DNA of 64,000 nt, taken from positions 21,257,917-21,321,916 of the forward strand of contig CM046832.1 in the NCBI GenBank assembly GCA_025618425.1. Reading direction: 5' to 3'. The notes under the pieces were generated by a model. The model was not told where the DNA came from. It did not search any database and saw only the letters and a program-made list of their open reading frames with translations. Positions 27,438 to 42,400 of the stretch are shown here, in pieces. Origin of the DNA: Heliocidaris tuberculata. Its lineage: Eukaryota; Echinodermata; Echinoidea; Camarodonta; Echinometridae. The translations under genes were made by a program, and so were the position numbers. Within the stretch, counting starts at the first letter, position 1. Every line of letters begins with the position of its first letter.

Positions 27438-30400
27438 GGTTGTAAAGCATTAAGACAGTAATCACCCCACTGATGGAGTTTTCCTATGGGGTTAGCTGTC
27501 AGCATGGTAAATGACCTACATGTCTTGGGAGGACTTGTTTCCAGAGGCTGGTGGGGGGGGGGGGGGGGGGGGAGGGGGTGTATGGACACAAATAAAAGCA
27601 AAAGAGTAACACCAGTACTACAGAAACACTAAGATTTGTAAGTTTTGCACAGTTCATATGCATGCATGCATACATATGCATGCATGCATACAGGTCACAC
27701 ATCAGACGATCGACAGTCTAAAACACCTGCTTGGTCTCCATCTGATACTCTGATTCCCATTTAATCATCAACTGTAGCTATTTTTTTTTCTTCTGTACAA
27801 TTCGAAATCCTTTAACTTCCAAGCAGTAAGTGACATTCTAAAACTCAGCACACTTACTGTAAATACAAGTAACTGAAAATTATCCATTCATAATAAATAA
27901 GTTCACATGTATGAATGTTATCATTTTCCTGCTGAATGTGACTAAACTGTACCTGTCATCCACTGGTTTTGCAAGTAGCTCCTGAGTGTGAGCTACCTGA
28001 AGAGGCACTACAAAACTCTCATTGGGCTGAACTTCACCAAGCTTCTCTACAAAGGTAGACTTTCTGGTGTAGATGTCAACAGCTTTGTCAAAATGATTGT
28101 AAATCTGGAGGGAAAATAGAAAAAGAAACAAGTGAATTTTCACGATTATTGTCAACACTGACATGAGGATTTGATTTTAAGGAAATAATAAAAATACCTG
28201 TACTTTAAATGGTCATTGGACATATACAAGAATAAATGAAGGAGGAAATAATTTGATTGAGATGAAAATAGGCATTTAAATATTGGTATGATATCAAGGA
28301 ATTTTCTGAAGTACAGAAATCTTCATAATTATTCCAACATACATTGTCATGGATTGATGGGCAATATTTTATTGTCATATTGTCAGCTGTTGCCTACCTG
28401 AAGGGGTGACCTAACAATGACCTTCCTCATATCAAGGGTTGCTTTGATCTCTAGAGTGATTGAGAAGACTGTCTCTGTGGACTTCTTGATTGGTTGGAGA
28501 TTGTGGAGGACGTTACCTGCCTGTACTATGGGGATACGATGGAGCTCCTCATAACCTTCAACCTATCATAACAAAATAAAATCAGAGTTTGTTACTTCAA
28601 TTTTTCTAAGTTTATGTGAAACTGGAGGTCAGGATAAAAAAGAGAAATATAGTAACGCACTTTTACATTTTTACCCCAGAATCACTGCTGTGAAGGACAA
28701 TACAGAATAATATACATGCTTGTAAATAAAATAAAAGTTGCAGCGAAGTAAAGGATTCAAGAGAAAAATCAAAGCACTGTGATAAGAAACAAGTCAGTAT
28801 TTTACTTCATAATATCAGGAACAATGCTGTTGGATTACAATTAGAGGCTTAATTCACTAATACTGACTAAGATCAAGGTGATTAAAACTGATTAAGATCA
28901 AAGTGATTAAAACTGATATATAATATCATCATGTGATGGTTTATTTTACTTTTCAATATTCAAGGCTTGATTATGTTTTAGCATCTCCTTCAAAATTATT
29001 GGTAAAATGAACACACATTCTACTGAGTAAAAACAACAGTAAGGCATAAACAAAGACCAATATCTCTTACTTACCTGGATAGAAAGCTCCATGTCAGATG
29101 GTGAGATAGGTGATTTGTTGACCAGTGCCATCTTCTTGCTTGCTCTGACCTTCTCTGATACATCCAAGTCAATGCTCTCTGTGTGCTTGACAGAGACTGC
29201 ATCTCCAGACTTGGGTCTCTGTATTTTCCAAGAGAAAATGGTTATCAAATCATGGATTCAGGTATCTTCAATTACTGATCTATTCCTAAACATTCACAAA
29301 ATGATTGATATTAAGAGATTATTATTCATATTTGATTTATGCATGAATATCGATTTTTATTACTGAGAAAACTACTATAAAACCAGTTAATTTGAAACTT
29401 TGAAACTTGAAACGTGAAACTTTTGCGAATTGACCACTCACAAAATTTACTAAAATTTCTCAATGCACAGTATTGTTTATACAAGAATAATCTGTCCTTA
29501 AAATAAAAATCAAACCCTCATTAATCTAGAATTGAAATAACAAGGTTTTGGGTCAACTGTCTCTATAAAAACAATTTTCCTTGTAAGGGAACATATGAAG
29601 CCAAAGTTGTATTACATACCTCATAGTAGGAACCAGGCTTGACAGTAATGGCTACTCCAGTTTGGTTGACCACAGTACATGCTGGGATGGTGTCAGTATC
29701 CTTCAGTGATGTTGTTGGCTCTGCCATAGCTTGACCAAACACCTGTAGAAGATGACATATAATATCTATCATACTATTTGGTTTTTTTTATAAAATGCAG
29801 CAAATCTTGTACCGTTTTTTATCTAGCAAGTAGATATGTAGATAGTATGATGATTCACAGCCAGAGCATTTGTATGACCTTACATTTCTGTTAAGACATT
29901 TAAAGATGCATGCTCTTCCAAAGCACTCAAGGATTCAAATATAGTCTGAAAACATGCTTTTAAGTGGTATAGAATATAAGATTTTGCCAGGGGGGCATTT
30001 CATCAAGTGTCTTGTCAGTGATTTTTACTGACAAATTTGCTCTCAGCCAATCAGATGCAAGGATTTCAGTAACTTATAACAGTTATTGTAAATTGTCAGT
30101 GAAAGCAAGTTTCATGAAACAGGGCCCAGGAATACAATAATTATAGTTCGTTCCACTTCAATTTGTTCAAGCCCTCTTTTACTTCTGATTCTTATAATTC
30201 TATAATGCTAGGGGATACCAGATGGTCTTACCCCATTGAAAAGTATACAGCCAGAAAAGGCCATAAAAAGCCTGAAACCGTAAGGTGACAAGAACTAAAA
30301 TCAGGAAAACAGCTTGAAAACTATTATCCCTGACTTTCAATTCTTCCTCCCCTGCCTTGCCCTTCTATTGCATGTTCTCCTTCTCCTACATCTTACCTGT

Positions 30401-33400
30401 CCTAGTTTGTTGAAGAGTGCAAGCGATGTCTTTGTGACCGTCATCTGAAGCGTGTCATTTGCAGACACTGTGACAGTCATGGCTGGAGGGGCCAGGTTTA
30501 CATTGTCACTCTCCTCTTCTTCTGATGAGACCGTAGTTGAGCCAGCGTCAAGCAGGTCATCATTCTTGACCACCTACAACAGGATTCAAACATTCTCGAT
30601 AAGATCACTTGAATACTTTCATCTTTGTAATGGCCTCATTTATCCATTCATGAAAACCCAGAAATATACGAAGTAGCATGCCTTATAGCCAGATGATTAG
30701 AAACCCTTTTCGTCATATCCTTATTGACGAATTTAGTATTAACAGGGATATTTTGACAAATAAACGAGAACAAAGCAACTTCATCTCATAAAATGAGGAA
30801 AATACAGGTCAATGCAATAAGTATTATTCTCTTATCATTCATATCCTGTAGGATTGACAGCTTTCAGAGCTCAAATCTCAAATTAAAATCTTTAAAATTG
30901 TCTTTTTATATGTCTGTGGAAGCTAATTGCAATGGGAAAACATATGAAGGTTATATACTCTAACCATGATCGTAATGTGTCATGTTTACTAACTGACCGG
31001 GATCCCTTCAATATCCATGGACCTTTCTGAACAATACTTACATTGACAGATAGACTCCATGGGATATATTTCTCATTAGGCTGCTCTATGGATTCAATCA
31101 ATGGCTCCCATGCTGCAACCTTCTCGTTGTATGTTGAAACTTCCAAATTCATGTGGCTCTCAACAAACAGCTATAATCAAAACACAAAGATCTTCAATGT
31201 CACAAAAACCAAACAAGTCCTTTCACAAATCTGGGTCCCGTTTCATAAAACTTGTTATCAGTAACAACTGCCAAATATCTATGACAAATTTGTTCTTAGC
31301 AAATCAGATGCAAGGATTTCAGTAGCTTTTAACAGTTATTGCAACTTGTTATTGATACAGTTTATGAAACAGGGCCCTGTAATGTTCATACGATGTTCAT
31401 ACAAAGTGAATTTTATACCAAGCTACAGCAGAAGAGCAAGGAATCAGACCAAATATCAAGGTAAAAATTAGACTTTCTATGTTGATTATGTTCACTATTC
31501 CATGACACCTAGTAACTTCTAAGACACAAATATGACGAAATACCTTGACATTACCCAGAAAGAACTTGAGAAAATCCATGGAGATACAGAGAAAATGATG
31601 GGCATAGAATATTAACTGTTCTACAGTACTCATCTTGAGGATGAACGTGAAATGTTACTTGCACCTACCCGAGAGGACCAGTCCTTGACGACTGCATGCA
31701 TGCTGGCCTCTAGGATGAGCATAGGGACAAAGCGTCGTCCACTGGCAGCCTCAATCTTTACTACGATGGTTGTGATTTTAGCTACTAGCTCCTCTATCTG
31801 CTGGGGAGGAGGTACTGCAGGTACCTGAGGCAATATTTGGCTCAAGTCATCTACATCAGCACCTGGATGAATATTCAAAGAGTAAAGTTCAAACGATAAA
31901 TAATCACTAATAATCATTCATCTGATGGTATTTGGAATACAACGATAAAGATTAGAACAAATAGCTCTTAACTGAATTCAACCCACTTTGGGGCTTTCAT
32001 TCTGTTTGAAAATAAATGCTACCACTTGTAAAACTTCATTCATTAAAGATTCTTCACTATGCAAGAGATAGAATACAACACATTTAAAAATAATTTAAAG
32101 CATGAAAAGTCCATGGGATTAAATACATTGAAAAAAAAAACCAAAACATATTTTTAGACCTAGCATAAAATTTGCAACAACAAACAATTTTTTTGTAAAG
32201 GGAAAAAAGATTCCTGATTCTAATCATTTGCTATAATTGTTTCAAGCAGTGATTAATGAAATGCAGTGTTATTTGGGGACAATTAGATGCTTACCTTCAT
32301 CTTGTTGGAGGAACCAGAAATCACTTGTTTTGAGAGATTTCACATCCCATACATCTGACATGTCTCCAGCCTTCTTCTTCTTCTCCTCCTCTCCTTCAGC
32401 CTACAAACCAAAAGATGACAAAATCAAAACTAACTTTAGTCAAACATATGTTGATCACGAAAAGGTAGTTTCACTTTTGGGTCTAGCAATAACAATAAGC
32501 TTCCAGCTTAATTAAGATGTAGATTTTCCTTCATCTGCAATCCATTTAACAATGACAAATTTACTCATAAAAGAGCCCATATCTAATCCTATTTTTTTTC
32601 CTCCTCCAATTACATGTTAGCACTGATGAATTAATTAGGAAACAAAAGGACTGGATCCCACAGAACAAGTCATTATGTGCCCAGCAGAAGGGCACGAACA
32701 CAAATTTGGCCAGTTTTTCAATTTTCTAGTTTTGCAATGAAAGAATATAGAAATAATTCAGAGAAGTTTAATAAAACCTATCACTGTTAAGAATTTGCAC
32801 AATATACAGACTTAAATGCATCGTGTAGATATAGCCAAAGAAAAGTCAAAACTTTAATGCATATTGATAGAAACGTATATCCCCTGGTCATGTATTCATT
32901 TGTGCCCTTCAACCAGGCTCACAATTATGTACCTTATGATATCAAAGGGACCGAAAAGTCGCCAATTGTGGTTTTTTGGAGCTTGGCCCGGCTCAGGTAA
33001 TATTCAGGAATCTCCATACATCTTCGGTAAACGAGCACGCAATTGCAGTGATACATATTCAACCCCCCCCCCCCCAAAAAAAAATGAACTGAACAACCCA
33101 ACCGACAAACTACCCCACCCTCGATGGCAATTTCGTTCGTTGCTCCAAGATTGTTGTTATGCACGGCCTTGCAATAGTATGAAATTGAACGTACATGGAT
33201 ATCGAGCAGTGGCTCCCTTTAATTGTGTTCACTTACCCTTGAAGGTGAAAGAGTTTGAGCTACAGCAGAGAGAATTTTGACTGTTTCTGGTGAGATATTG
33301 AGTACCAGCTCTGGGAGTGCTACTGAGATCTTCTGCCCCTGCCCTTCAGGTGAACTCAGGTGGAAGTCAATGTTACAAGGCACAAGAACCTGCGGGTTAA

Positions 33401-36400
33401 AAGGACGGATATATATATAAGAAATGTTATCTGATGTTAAAAATATTACACATTTAATAATTAGATAGTCTAAAACTAACTTCCAAATACTCTCATTGTC
33501 GGCTGCAAACGTCAACCATAATGTTTGGAATTTATGATGGTTTTTTTTTTTTTCCAGATAAAACAAATGCTTGAAACCTGGGTTTCATAAGTATGACTGA
33601 CAACTGATTAAGAAACATAAAGGTATTGGGTCTCTGCTCTTGAATGGCTTAAAGATAAAACAATGTTTGTTTAAAAACTATGTAAGTATAAATTTCAGTG
33701 AACAACATTTATCATAGAGGTATCTACATTGATCATATCAATGCTGTTAGAAACTGACACTCTTCTGTTCAATACTGGGGGAATATTCATGTGAATAAAA
33801 GTAAGTTTTTATGATTACTGTGTTCCATTTACCTTGCTGGTTCTTCCTTTCCTGAGTTCTTCCTTGAATGGACAAGCATCAATCCTGAGCATAGGTAATC
33901 CTCCAGTAATCTTCATAGTACCATCAGATTGGATTAGGTTTACTTCACCTGAGGTCTGCAAGGAAAGTAAAGCTTAACGAGCTGCAGAATCATAACGATT
34001 GTACAGGATATTTGTACCAGGACCCTGTACCACACAGCTATCTTCCACACAGCTATCTTCCACACAGCTATCTTCCACACAGCTGAATGATATCAATACA
34101 TTATCCCCAATACATACCACTACATGTGCAGTCCATAAATGCATATAAGCACAATTGGCATCTTTAGATAATACACTGAAGGTGTGATACTTGCTAAATA
34201 CTAATACTTCCTCTGTCTTTTCACAAAATCATAACTCCTATGGAGCAGATCATAAAATTAGTGCCACATGAACTCTTTACACAATACTCTCAAGATACAA
34301 CCACTGTACAACATAAATGCTCATGTGAAGCATAAGTCTGCACCACATCAAACTGTAATTCATTTGCTTCCATTATTGCTATTTACTACAGCAGGTAAAA
34401 ATATATATCGACAGCTTTTTCCTCACATACCTGCAGGATGAGTGCATTGGTGTCCACAGAGCTGGAGTCTGCAACAAGGATGATTTCAGGCTTCTGCAGG
34501 ACAGCCTTGATCTGCATGTCATTCTTGGTCCCTTCCTCAGCCGGAGGGGTTGCAGCAGGGGCTTGGCTGGTGGAGGAAGGCTTGGATGATATACTAGTAC
34601 TGGACTTGGTGCCCTGAGCCTTGGCATCTGCTTGAAGAGCCTTAGTGAAGATCTCGGCACATGTCATCAGGAACTCCGTGCAGATGCAGGCACGCAGGTT
34701 ACGGAGGATGGCATCCACTATAGTCATAGCACACAAGTTTTTAAAAATAAGATAAGGAGTACAATCCTACATGCATAAAATATTCATTTTGAATCACATA
34801 TAATATTGATGAAACAACTGTGAGAGGGATATGGTCAACATGTGAAAATCTACAACTAAAACAGGTTTATCTCTGAACAGTAGTCATTTACATATGCATG
34901 GCATTGTCACTATCTGAAATAATATGCAATAATTATCATACATTTCCAGTCTGAACTGTTTGTTATTACTAAAAGTAATAAGAGAAATTACCAGTTTTAA
35001 TCAACATTAGGTAACTTCGTAATTTTCAATCACTCCATATTATATCAAAAAAGCTGAAACAGTCTTTAAACTAAGAATGATAAAACCCATGCCATTTGAC
35101 ATTACAGAACCGAGCAAGGAATCAATATTTTCAGGAACCATGAATAGCTGAACTTACAATGGATGGCTTTCTTGGCAGACATCTTGAAGTCTACATCTAC
35201 AATGTTCTCATCTGTCTCTCCATACCTGTATATCATCCTGGAAACAAAAGACAAGAACAAGACTATACATATGGATACTGATTTCGCATGAACAGTTCAT
35301 ACAAAGTGTTTAACCCCATAGAGGTATAACAGTCACTATTCATTTTACCAACGATGTTTAAAAAAACATTACTGGAAACAGAATGAGTTGCATTTTTACA
35401 CAGGTGGTCTTCCTATAAGACTAAATAATGACAGATCTTGACCATGGTTTCTAACAAATGTTTGTGACAATAGTCTGCTGATAGGGGCTCCCATAATCAT
35501 GGTGCACATGTTAGATCATAAAACCAGATAACTTGTAAAGACCTTTCTTTGCAAGTTTTGGTTTTACTGAGAACCCAAATAAAAGTGTAAGCTTCTTTTA
35601 TTGCTCCTCTATTCTACATGAAGATATTATTTCTCTACATGAAGATGATAAAGATGATATATAGTTCACCTAGTGATGGCATTAGGATTGTTTGACCTGA
35701 CATCATTGAGAAGGATATCTCCAAGCTTAGCCTTAGCTTCTACAGCCTGATCTGACATGACCGTAGCTCCTACAATCAACCGACACACAGCAAAGTGACC
35801 CAGGGTATTCTTGGCTAGTCTTTCCTGACGTCCATCCAGTACAGTCTGTAAAGAGAAGCAGAACAGGAGAATACTATATGTCATGGTGCCATGAAATTAG
35901 TCTAAAATTGTACTTATTTAACAAGGGATTTGATAAGTGATAAATTGTAGTTATTTAGATTTCAAGTATGAAACACATAGTTTTCTCTTAGAATGTGATT
36001 ACATCCGTTGGCAAACTGAGTGTACTACGCTTACAGCAACCCATGCGTTCGTGCAGAAGGACCAAGACATTTTACGCAGGTCGAAACTATTCATCAGACA
36101 TTATTATTAAAGTTAGGGCGAGCACACCTTTGTTGTTTCTCTTTCTAATATCATCTTTGCTGAGTAAATTCATCATATCTTGTTGTGACATGTGGATAAA
36201 AAAACAAAAAACAATCATCTGCAACCCATCCACAAACACTTTAAACAGAGAAAGGAGTAATTTCTTTTTTTTAAATAGAAGTGAATATAAAGAGATAGGT
36301 CTTAGTGAAGGCTTACCAGATCATGTGTTCCTGTGTAGAGTGAGACACCTATCTTCTCCATCTCAAAATCAGCCTTGACCTGTACCCAGGGCTCTTCAGC

Positions 36401-39400
36401 TGGTTTCTCTTCTTCTGGCTTACTACTCGGAGTGACTTCTGTTGGAAAACAAACAATGACTCAATGTGAGCTACAATAAGGATTATAGGACAAGCAAGCA
36501 TATTTTGTTTCTTCCAATACTTCCCAAAAATACTAATGTAGGACAATGGAAGATCACTGAAACGTATCTTAAGGAATACTGATATGCAGACATAAGTGCA
36601 CATGGACATACTTGCATTGATTCCATTAAAAAAAAAAAAAAACATACATGTAATATAGTTTCCCACTTTCATCTGAAAACTTTGTTTCTGAGAGAACAAG
36701 TTGTAAGGGACACCATACTTTCCAGTAGATCATGGACATGGCATTTCAAGTCTCATATTATTATTTTTCTCAATAACAACAAGAATTATTTTTTTACTGC
36801 CTTTCAACAAATCGCATCCTTAATATACAGAATTCATGGCATTTCAAGTCTCATATTATTATTTTTCTCAATAACAACAAGAAGTAATTTTTTACTGCCT
36901 TTCAACAAATCGCATCCTTAATATACAGAATTCAATAGCATTTTCAACTTTATAAAGCTCATGTACAGTATTGGTAACAAAAGGAAAATTGGAAAGAACT
37001 GCATTAGATATAGTCTCATGTTGTTCTCCTTGTATCAAAAGACGTTTGTAAGGGATCATTTGGTATTCCATCAGTGATTTCCTATGAATTTCAGTGTAAA
37101 CTTGCATTGATTCCATAAAAAAACAAAAACAAACATACATGTAATATAGTTTCCGATTTTCATCTGAAAACTTTGTTTCTGAGAGAACAAGTTGTAAGAG
37201 ACACTATACTTTCCAGTAGATCATGGAAATGGCATTTCAAGTTTCATATTATTTTTCTCAACAACAATAAGAAGTAATTTTTACTGCCTTTCAACAAATT
37301 GCATCCTTAATATACAGAATTCAATAGCATTTTCAACTTTATAAAGCTCATGTACAGTATCGGTAGCAAAAGGAAAAGTGGAAAGAACTGCATTAGATAT
37401 AGTCTCATGTTGTTCTCCTTGTATCAAAAGACGTTTGTAAGGGATCATTTGGTATTCCATCAGTGATTTCCTATGAATTTCAGTGTAAACATCAGTAAGG
37501 AACACTAGACCACTGCCATATGCTAGGACCTTTCCATCTGGACGGCTCCCGGCACAATTATCTTGGAGCTTCGCATAGAGACAGCATACGTGTCACTGTG
37601 TGTAGCTACTCATTGGTTTTACATGACGTGTATGTAGTGTATAGTACATGCTGCCGTTGTTGGGAGTTTACGTCCTGGCCCTGATGAAAATATTTTGAGG
37701 GTTTACCAAAACTCTACACTACCTTTAATTTTGATGCAACAAATTCATCAACTCATCTAACAAGGCCACAGAGAAAAAAGTACACACACTAATGGTTAAC
37801 CCACAGATGACATCCATAACCAATCAATACTCACCTGCAGTTGTTTCAGTAGTGGCACCATCCTTTGCTGCCCCATCCTCAACTGCTCCGCCCTCAGCTG
37901 CAGGGGCATCCCCTGCTGCTTGAACAGCCTTGACAGCTGGCTTGCTCTCTGGTTGACCTTCCTGTAGATTCTCATTCAGAACTGACATCACAATGCCAAA
38001 ATCATCAGTTGCCATGGAGATCTATGGAAGCAAAAATGTTGTCTTTCAAGGTAATATTGCTTTTAGAATATAGCTCTTTTGGTGCTACAATGCTGTAGGT
38101 CAGAATATAAGGAATTTTGAAAGCTTTAAAGCAGTCCTCTAGTAGGTTGGAGAGTAGACAAAATCTCTTCAGAGTAGTTGGCTTATGTACTGATTTATAT
38201 GCATTTATTAGTTATATTTAAAAGGATAGCTCTGTCAGTAATTAAATTGTTCTTCCCAGAGGCCCAGAAAAAAATTGTAGGATACAAAACAAAGAAAAAA
38301 TAGGAAAATATGAAATGTAAACATTTTTCTTTTGTATGAACACTAAAGCATGGTGATATCATGTAATATGTTTAAAAGCATCATATGAATGTGCTTATTG
38401 TGTTGTATCTTGATAGGAAACTAAATTCTTGAGAAAATTGAACATGATCAAGAGGATTATATCGCCATTTCCGCATTGCGGTAGCAACTCTAAGCCAGAA
38501 AACACAGTGCAAGACAGTTATCTCTCTAGGTTACCTTTCAATCAAAACATAAATACCTAGTATAGGGTGTCCGGAGAAAAAAATTATTTTTCTTATTTCA
38601 AAATGATATTAAATTTTCTTTCTGGATTTGAAAAATAATAACCATCAAACTGACAGAAATATGATATTTCATGAAAAATTCCAGTTAATTACTATAAAAT
38701 AAGAGAATGAAATCGGACCATTTTTCAGCTTTTTCCTGCCATAGGCTATGTAGTTAAGAAATGGGACACACACAAATCCAAATTTTGAGCTTCCGAAACC
38801 TGTTACGACTTTATACTTAATGTCAAAAACTTGACCCTTACATGACCAGATAGGAAATTTTACAATCTTTCTGATGGTATGAATTTTTTCAAGGTTTGAA
38901 TATCAGATCACAGTGTAAAATTGCGAAAAAGTGACAAAATTTGTGTAAAACAGAAATTTCAGTTTCCCATAGGAAACGCATGGGGAAATGGCAATCTGAA
39001 TACTCACAAATATAAGGGTTTGCAATTTATCTCTTATTTTAATTTTCTAGTGAGCCTAAAAACTTGCCCCTAGTGTCAAAAGAATGACCAGGATTTTCTC
39101 TTTCCATACATTCCAAATATGAGATAAAAATTAATTCAGATCACATTGTAATAACAGGATGAATTTGCCCCCAAAATTGTGCCATTTCCCCCCTGAATCA
39201 GTACGTTTTTAAGCTGACACTTTTCAGTGTGACTTCGGACACCCCACTAGTAATCATACCTGACATCCAATTATTACCAAAGAAAGTCAATGATTGCTGT
39301 TTACCTGAATAGCATCAAGTTTTCCTGACACTGCTATAGCCGGAGCACCATGGAACCAGGCTGCTGAGAGGTTCCTAGCCAGGTTGACATGTAGACACAT

Positions 39401-42400
39401 TGGATGCAGGATAAGTACGTCTGATTTCACTGCCTCTTTCTGGATGATAGCTCTGTAATAAATAATAGGAATGAAAACATTCTCTTCACTAATACTGTAA
39501 TGCTGATGTTATACTGGAAAGAGTATATCTAAGTTCATTGCCTTCTCTAAATGATAGCTCAGTAACAAATAACAGGAATCAAAATAATTTATCTTTTAAT
39601 AAATTCTGTAATTTGAAATATTACACTTGATAGAGAGTATAATTTTTGGGGTCTTTTTCTGGGAGAGAGCTCTGTAACAAATGACAGAGCTCTAAAGGTA
39701 AATTCTGTTATTCGGAAAAGGCAATACATTCAAGTTTTTGTAACATAATGTCTGATAAATGGGTGGGGTTAGCAGCTATGTCAAAGCAACATTTGATGTT
39801 CTCATTACAAAGTCATATTTCTTGCATAAATGTAAAATACTGAATCTTTATATTGTATTCTTGTCTTTCTCTCAACATATGTATTGTTTTAGTAAAACAA
39901 ACAAACAAACAACAGTAACAACAACAACAAAAACAGGCTATAGCATGCTGTACATGTAATGTGCCTTACCGAGACAGCTGTATGGACTCCAAGGCAACAT
40001 GCATGGAATCTATCACAGCTGGATTTTCAAGTTTCTCAGACCCTGGCACGATCCTGAAGGAATTCTTCACACTCAACTGGCCCAGATCAGCCACCAGTCC
40101 TGTCTCTGATGTGGAGTTACTAGGAATGACAATGACGGGAGCTTTGACCACGATGTCCATGGCGATACGTGTGGCCTTGGCGTTGATGTCTTCAGCAGCG
40201 TGTTGGGCTGCGGTTGCTGCGTTGGCACCGGCCTCTGCTGCTAGTGCCTTGGCACGGGTGAAGTTATCAACAAAACCCTGAAATTGAAAGATGGTTCACT
40301 GCTTAAGAAAAAAACAAGTATGTGCATGTATTTGGTCGTAACCCCTCACATAAAACTCCATGGTACATAACCCCCAAATATAAAGTGTACTTCCTTAAAC
40401 ACAAGAGCATTAGGAGGAGGCATGAAGCTTCATATCACCCAACTACAAAACTTCTTAAAACAGTGCTCACGCAATAACCTTTTTTCACAGGGGGTCCAGA
40501 GTAAAATGATTATGGTCTGTTTGCAGGGGCCTATGTATTGATTTCTAAACATTGGGGGTCCTGAGTTATTAGTTCAGGGGCACATGTGCACCGGACCTCT
40601 GTATGTGTTGAGCCCTGTCTTAAAGGAATATCAATACATATACATGTATGTCAAAAAAAGAAACCCCAAAACATTAAAAAATAAAAATAGCGATGTATAC
40701 AATCAACTTGAAGAAGAAAAAAAAAAGGTACGTATTATTCTCCCATACAAAAAGACATTCAGCTCCATTAAAAACTTGAATAAAGAAATACATAAGGGCA
40801 CAGTCTTCATGTGGGTTTCAATTCCATAAGATACCACTCGTTCATAACATGACACACATATGCAAGCAGTACAAACACCATTGTTTTCCAGACTCCCAAC
40901 TCACCAGTAGATTGTTGACAGACTTAAAGAGGAAGACAGCTCTGATACATCCTTCCTTCAAATCTACTCTAAAAAAACATAGGCTAGTAGTACAAATAAC
41001 ATTATCCTGGACACCCAACTCACCAGTAGATTGCTGACAAACTTGTTGAGGAAGACAGCTCTGATACATCCCACCTTCAATCCTACTCTCATATCAACAG
41101 CCTCCATGTCTGAATACAGGTCACCTACTGTGGCATGGTTGTAGAGGGTCAGAGCCATCTTGAACACCTCCTTATCCAAGGTAGAGAGAATCTGAATAGA
41201 GAATTGTTAACCATCAAGCTGGAATTAACTTTAAGGCACATTAAAGAAGTGGAATCATATATATCACATTGCAATAGTATACATAATTATAATACTTTCA
41301 AATGTGGGAAAGTGAACGTGATGTTCTTTTTTTTCTTCTTTTCAAGGGTTTTCAAAGGTATCAATATCAAGAAATAAAATGTAAAGAATAAAGCTTCTAT
41401 AGTATGCGGACACTAAGGTTTCTGTTAATTTTTCTTCCTGTTTGCACTTGATTCGCACCCAGAAAAGTAGTTGCATACTTTGTATACATTTTTAGTTTGA
41501 CCTCAATATTTCAAAAGCATAACATTTTAAAGGAGAATTAACCCCAGAATATAAATGTACTTATGTTCAAAGGTGAACTATATTCTTAATCATTGGCCTG
41601 TATCGCTTTAGAAAGAAAATATAAGAAAAGGGTTTAAATCAAGACAATCCAGCACGCGGTATCATCTGCTAACACTTTACAAGGGGCTGCCATTTTCTTG
41701 ATGATGTGGAGTTGTACATGAACCATTGGAAACCGTTCCCGTCAGATATAAATTTTTAATTCTAGAGCTAAATTGCTTCTCTTCATTACAAAACATCCCC
41801 ATATATGATGGAAAATACATAACAGGTGTATACATATATTCTAAAATTAGAAATTTAGAGATTTCTTTTTAAATTCTCTGGTTTTGCTAAATAGAAATAG
41901 ATTTCTTGGGCTTGCCTGGCAGAGCAGAACATAATTTATACAACACGCATTCTGACTATTGAAGTCCATTATCTCAAAGCAGGTGAATGCATAGTTTGTC
42001 ACTATTGACGCTCGGGAAAGTTATCATCCATAAATTTGAATTAATTTGCTCCGTCGCGTACGTCATAGTACCAAGACAATCGATTTATATTTAGTAAAAT
42101 AGTTATTTTAAAAGGAATATAAAACACATTTTTCGTTTTTAGAATATATGGTTATATCTGTTAAATATTTTAAATCTCAAGTGGGATTTTGTATCAGGAA
42201 GAAAGACAATTTTGCACTCGGATTAAAAATATCTTTATGTACACATCAAGAAAATGGCAGCCCCCAGGTATCGCTAGCAGACGATAAATTTTGCTGATAA
42301 AATATTGATTTATACCTATCTCGTATATTTTTATGCAAAACTACATAGGACAACTAGAAGGAATAGATAATACATCTTTGAATAAAAGCACATTTATATT

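Noticed and set aside
34386..34736. Alternative frame ORF 34379-34660 (Arg/Pro/Ser-rich)
   Set aside because: Frame-shifted reading of exon w33; the homologous frame is clear.
39961..40281. 106-codon plus-strand ORF
   Set aside because: Exact antisense of exon w27; a shadow of the real gene.
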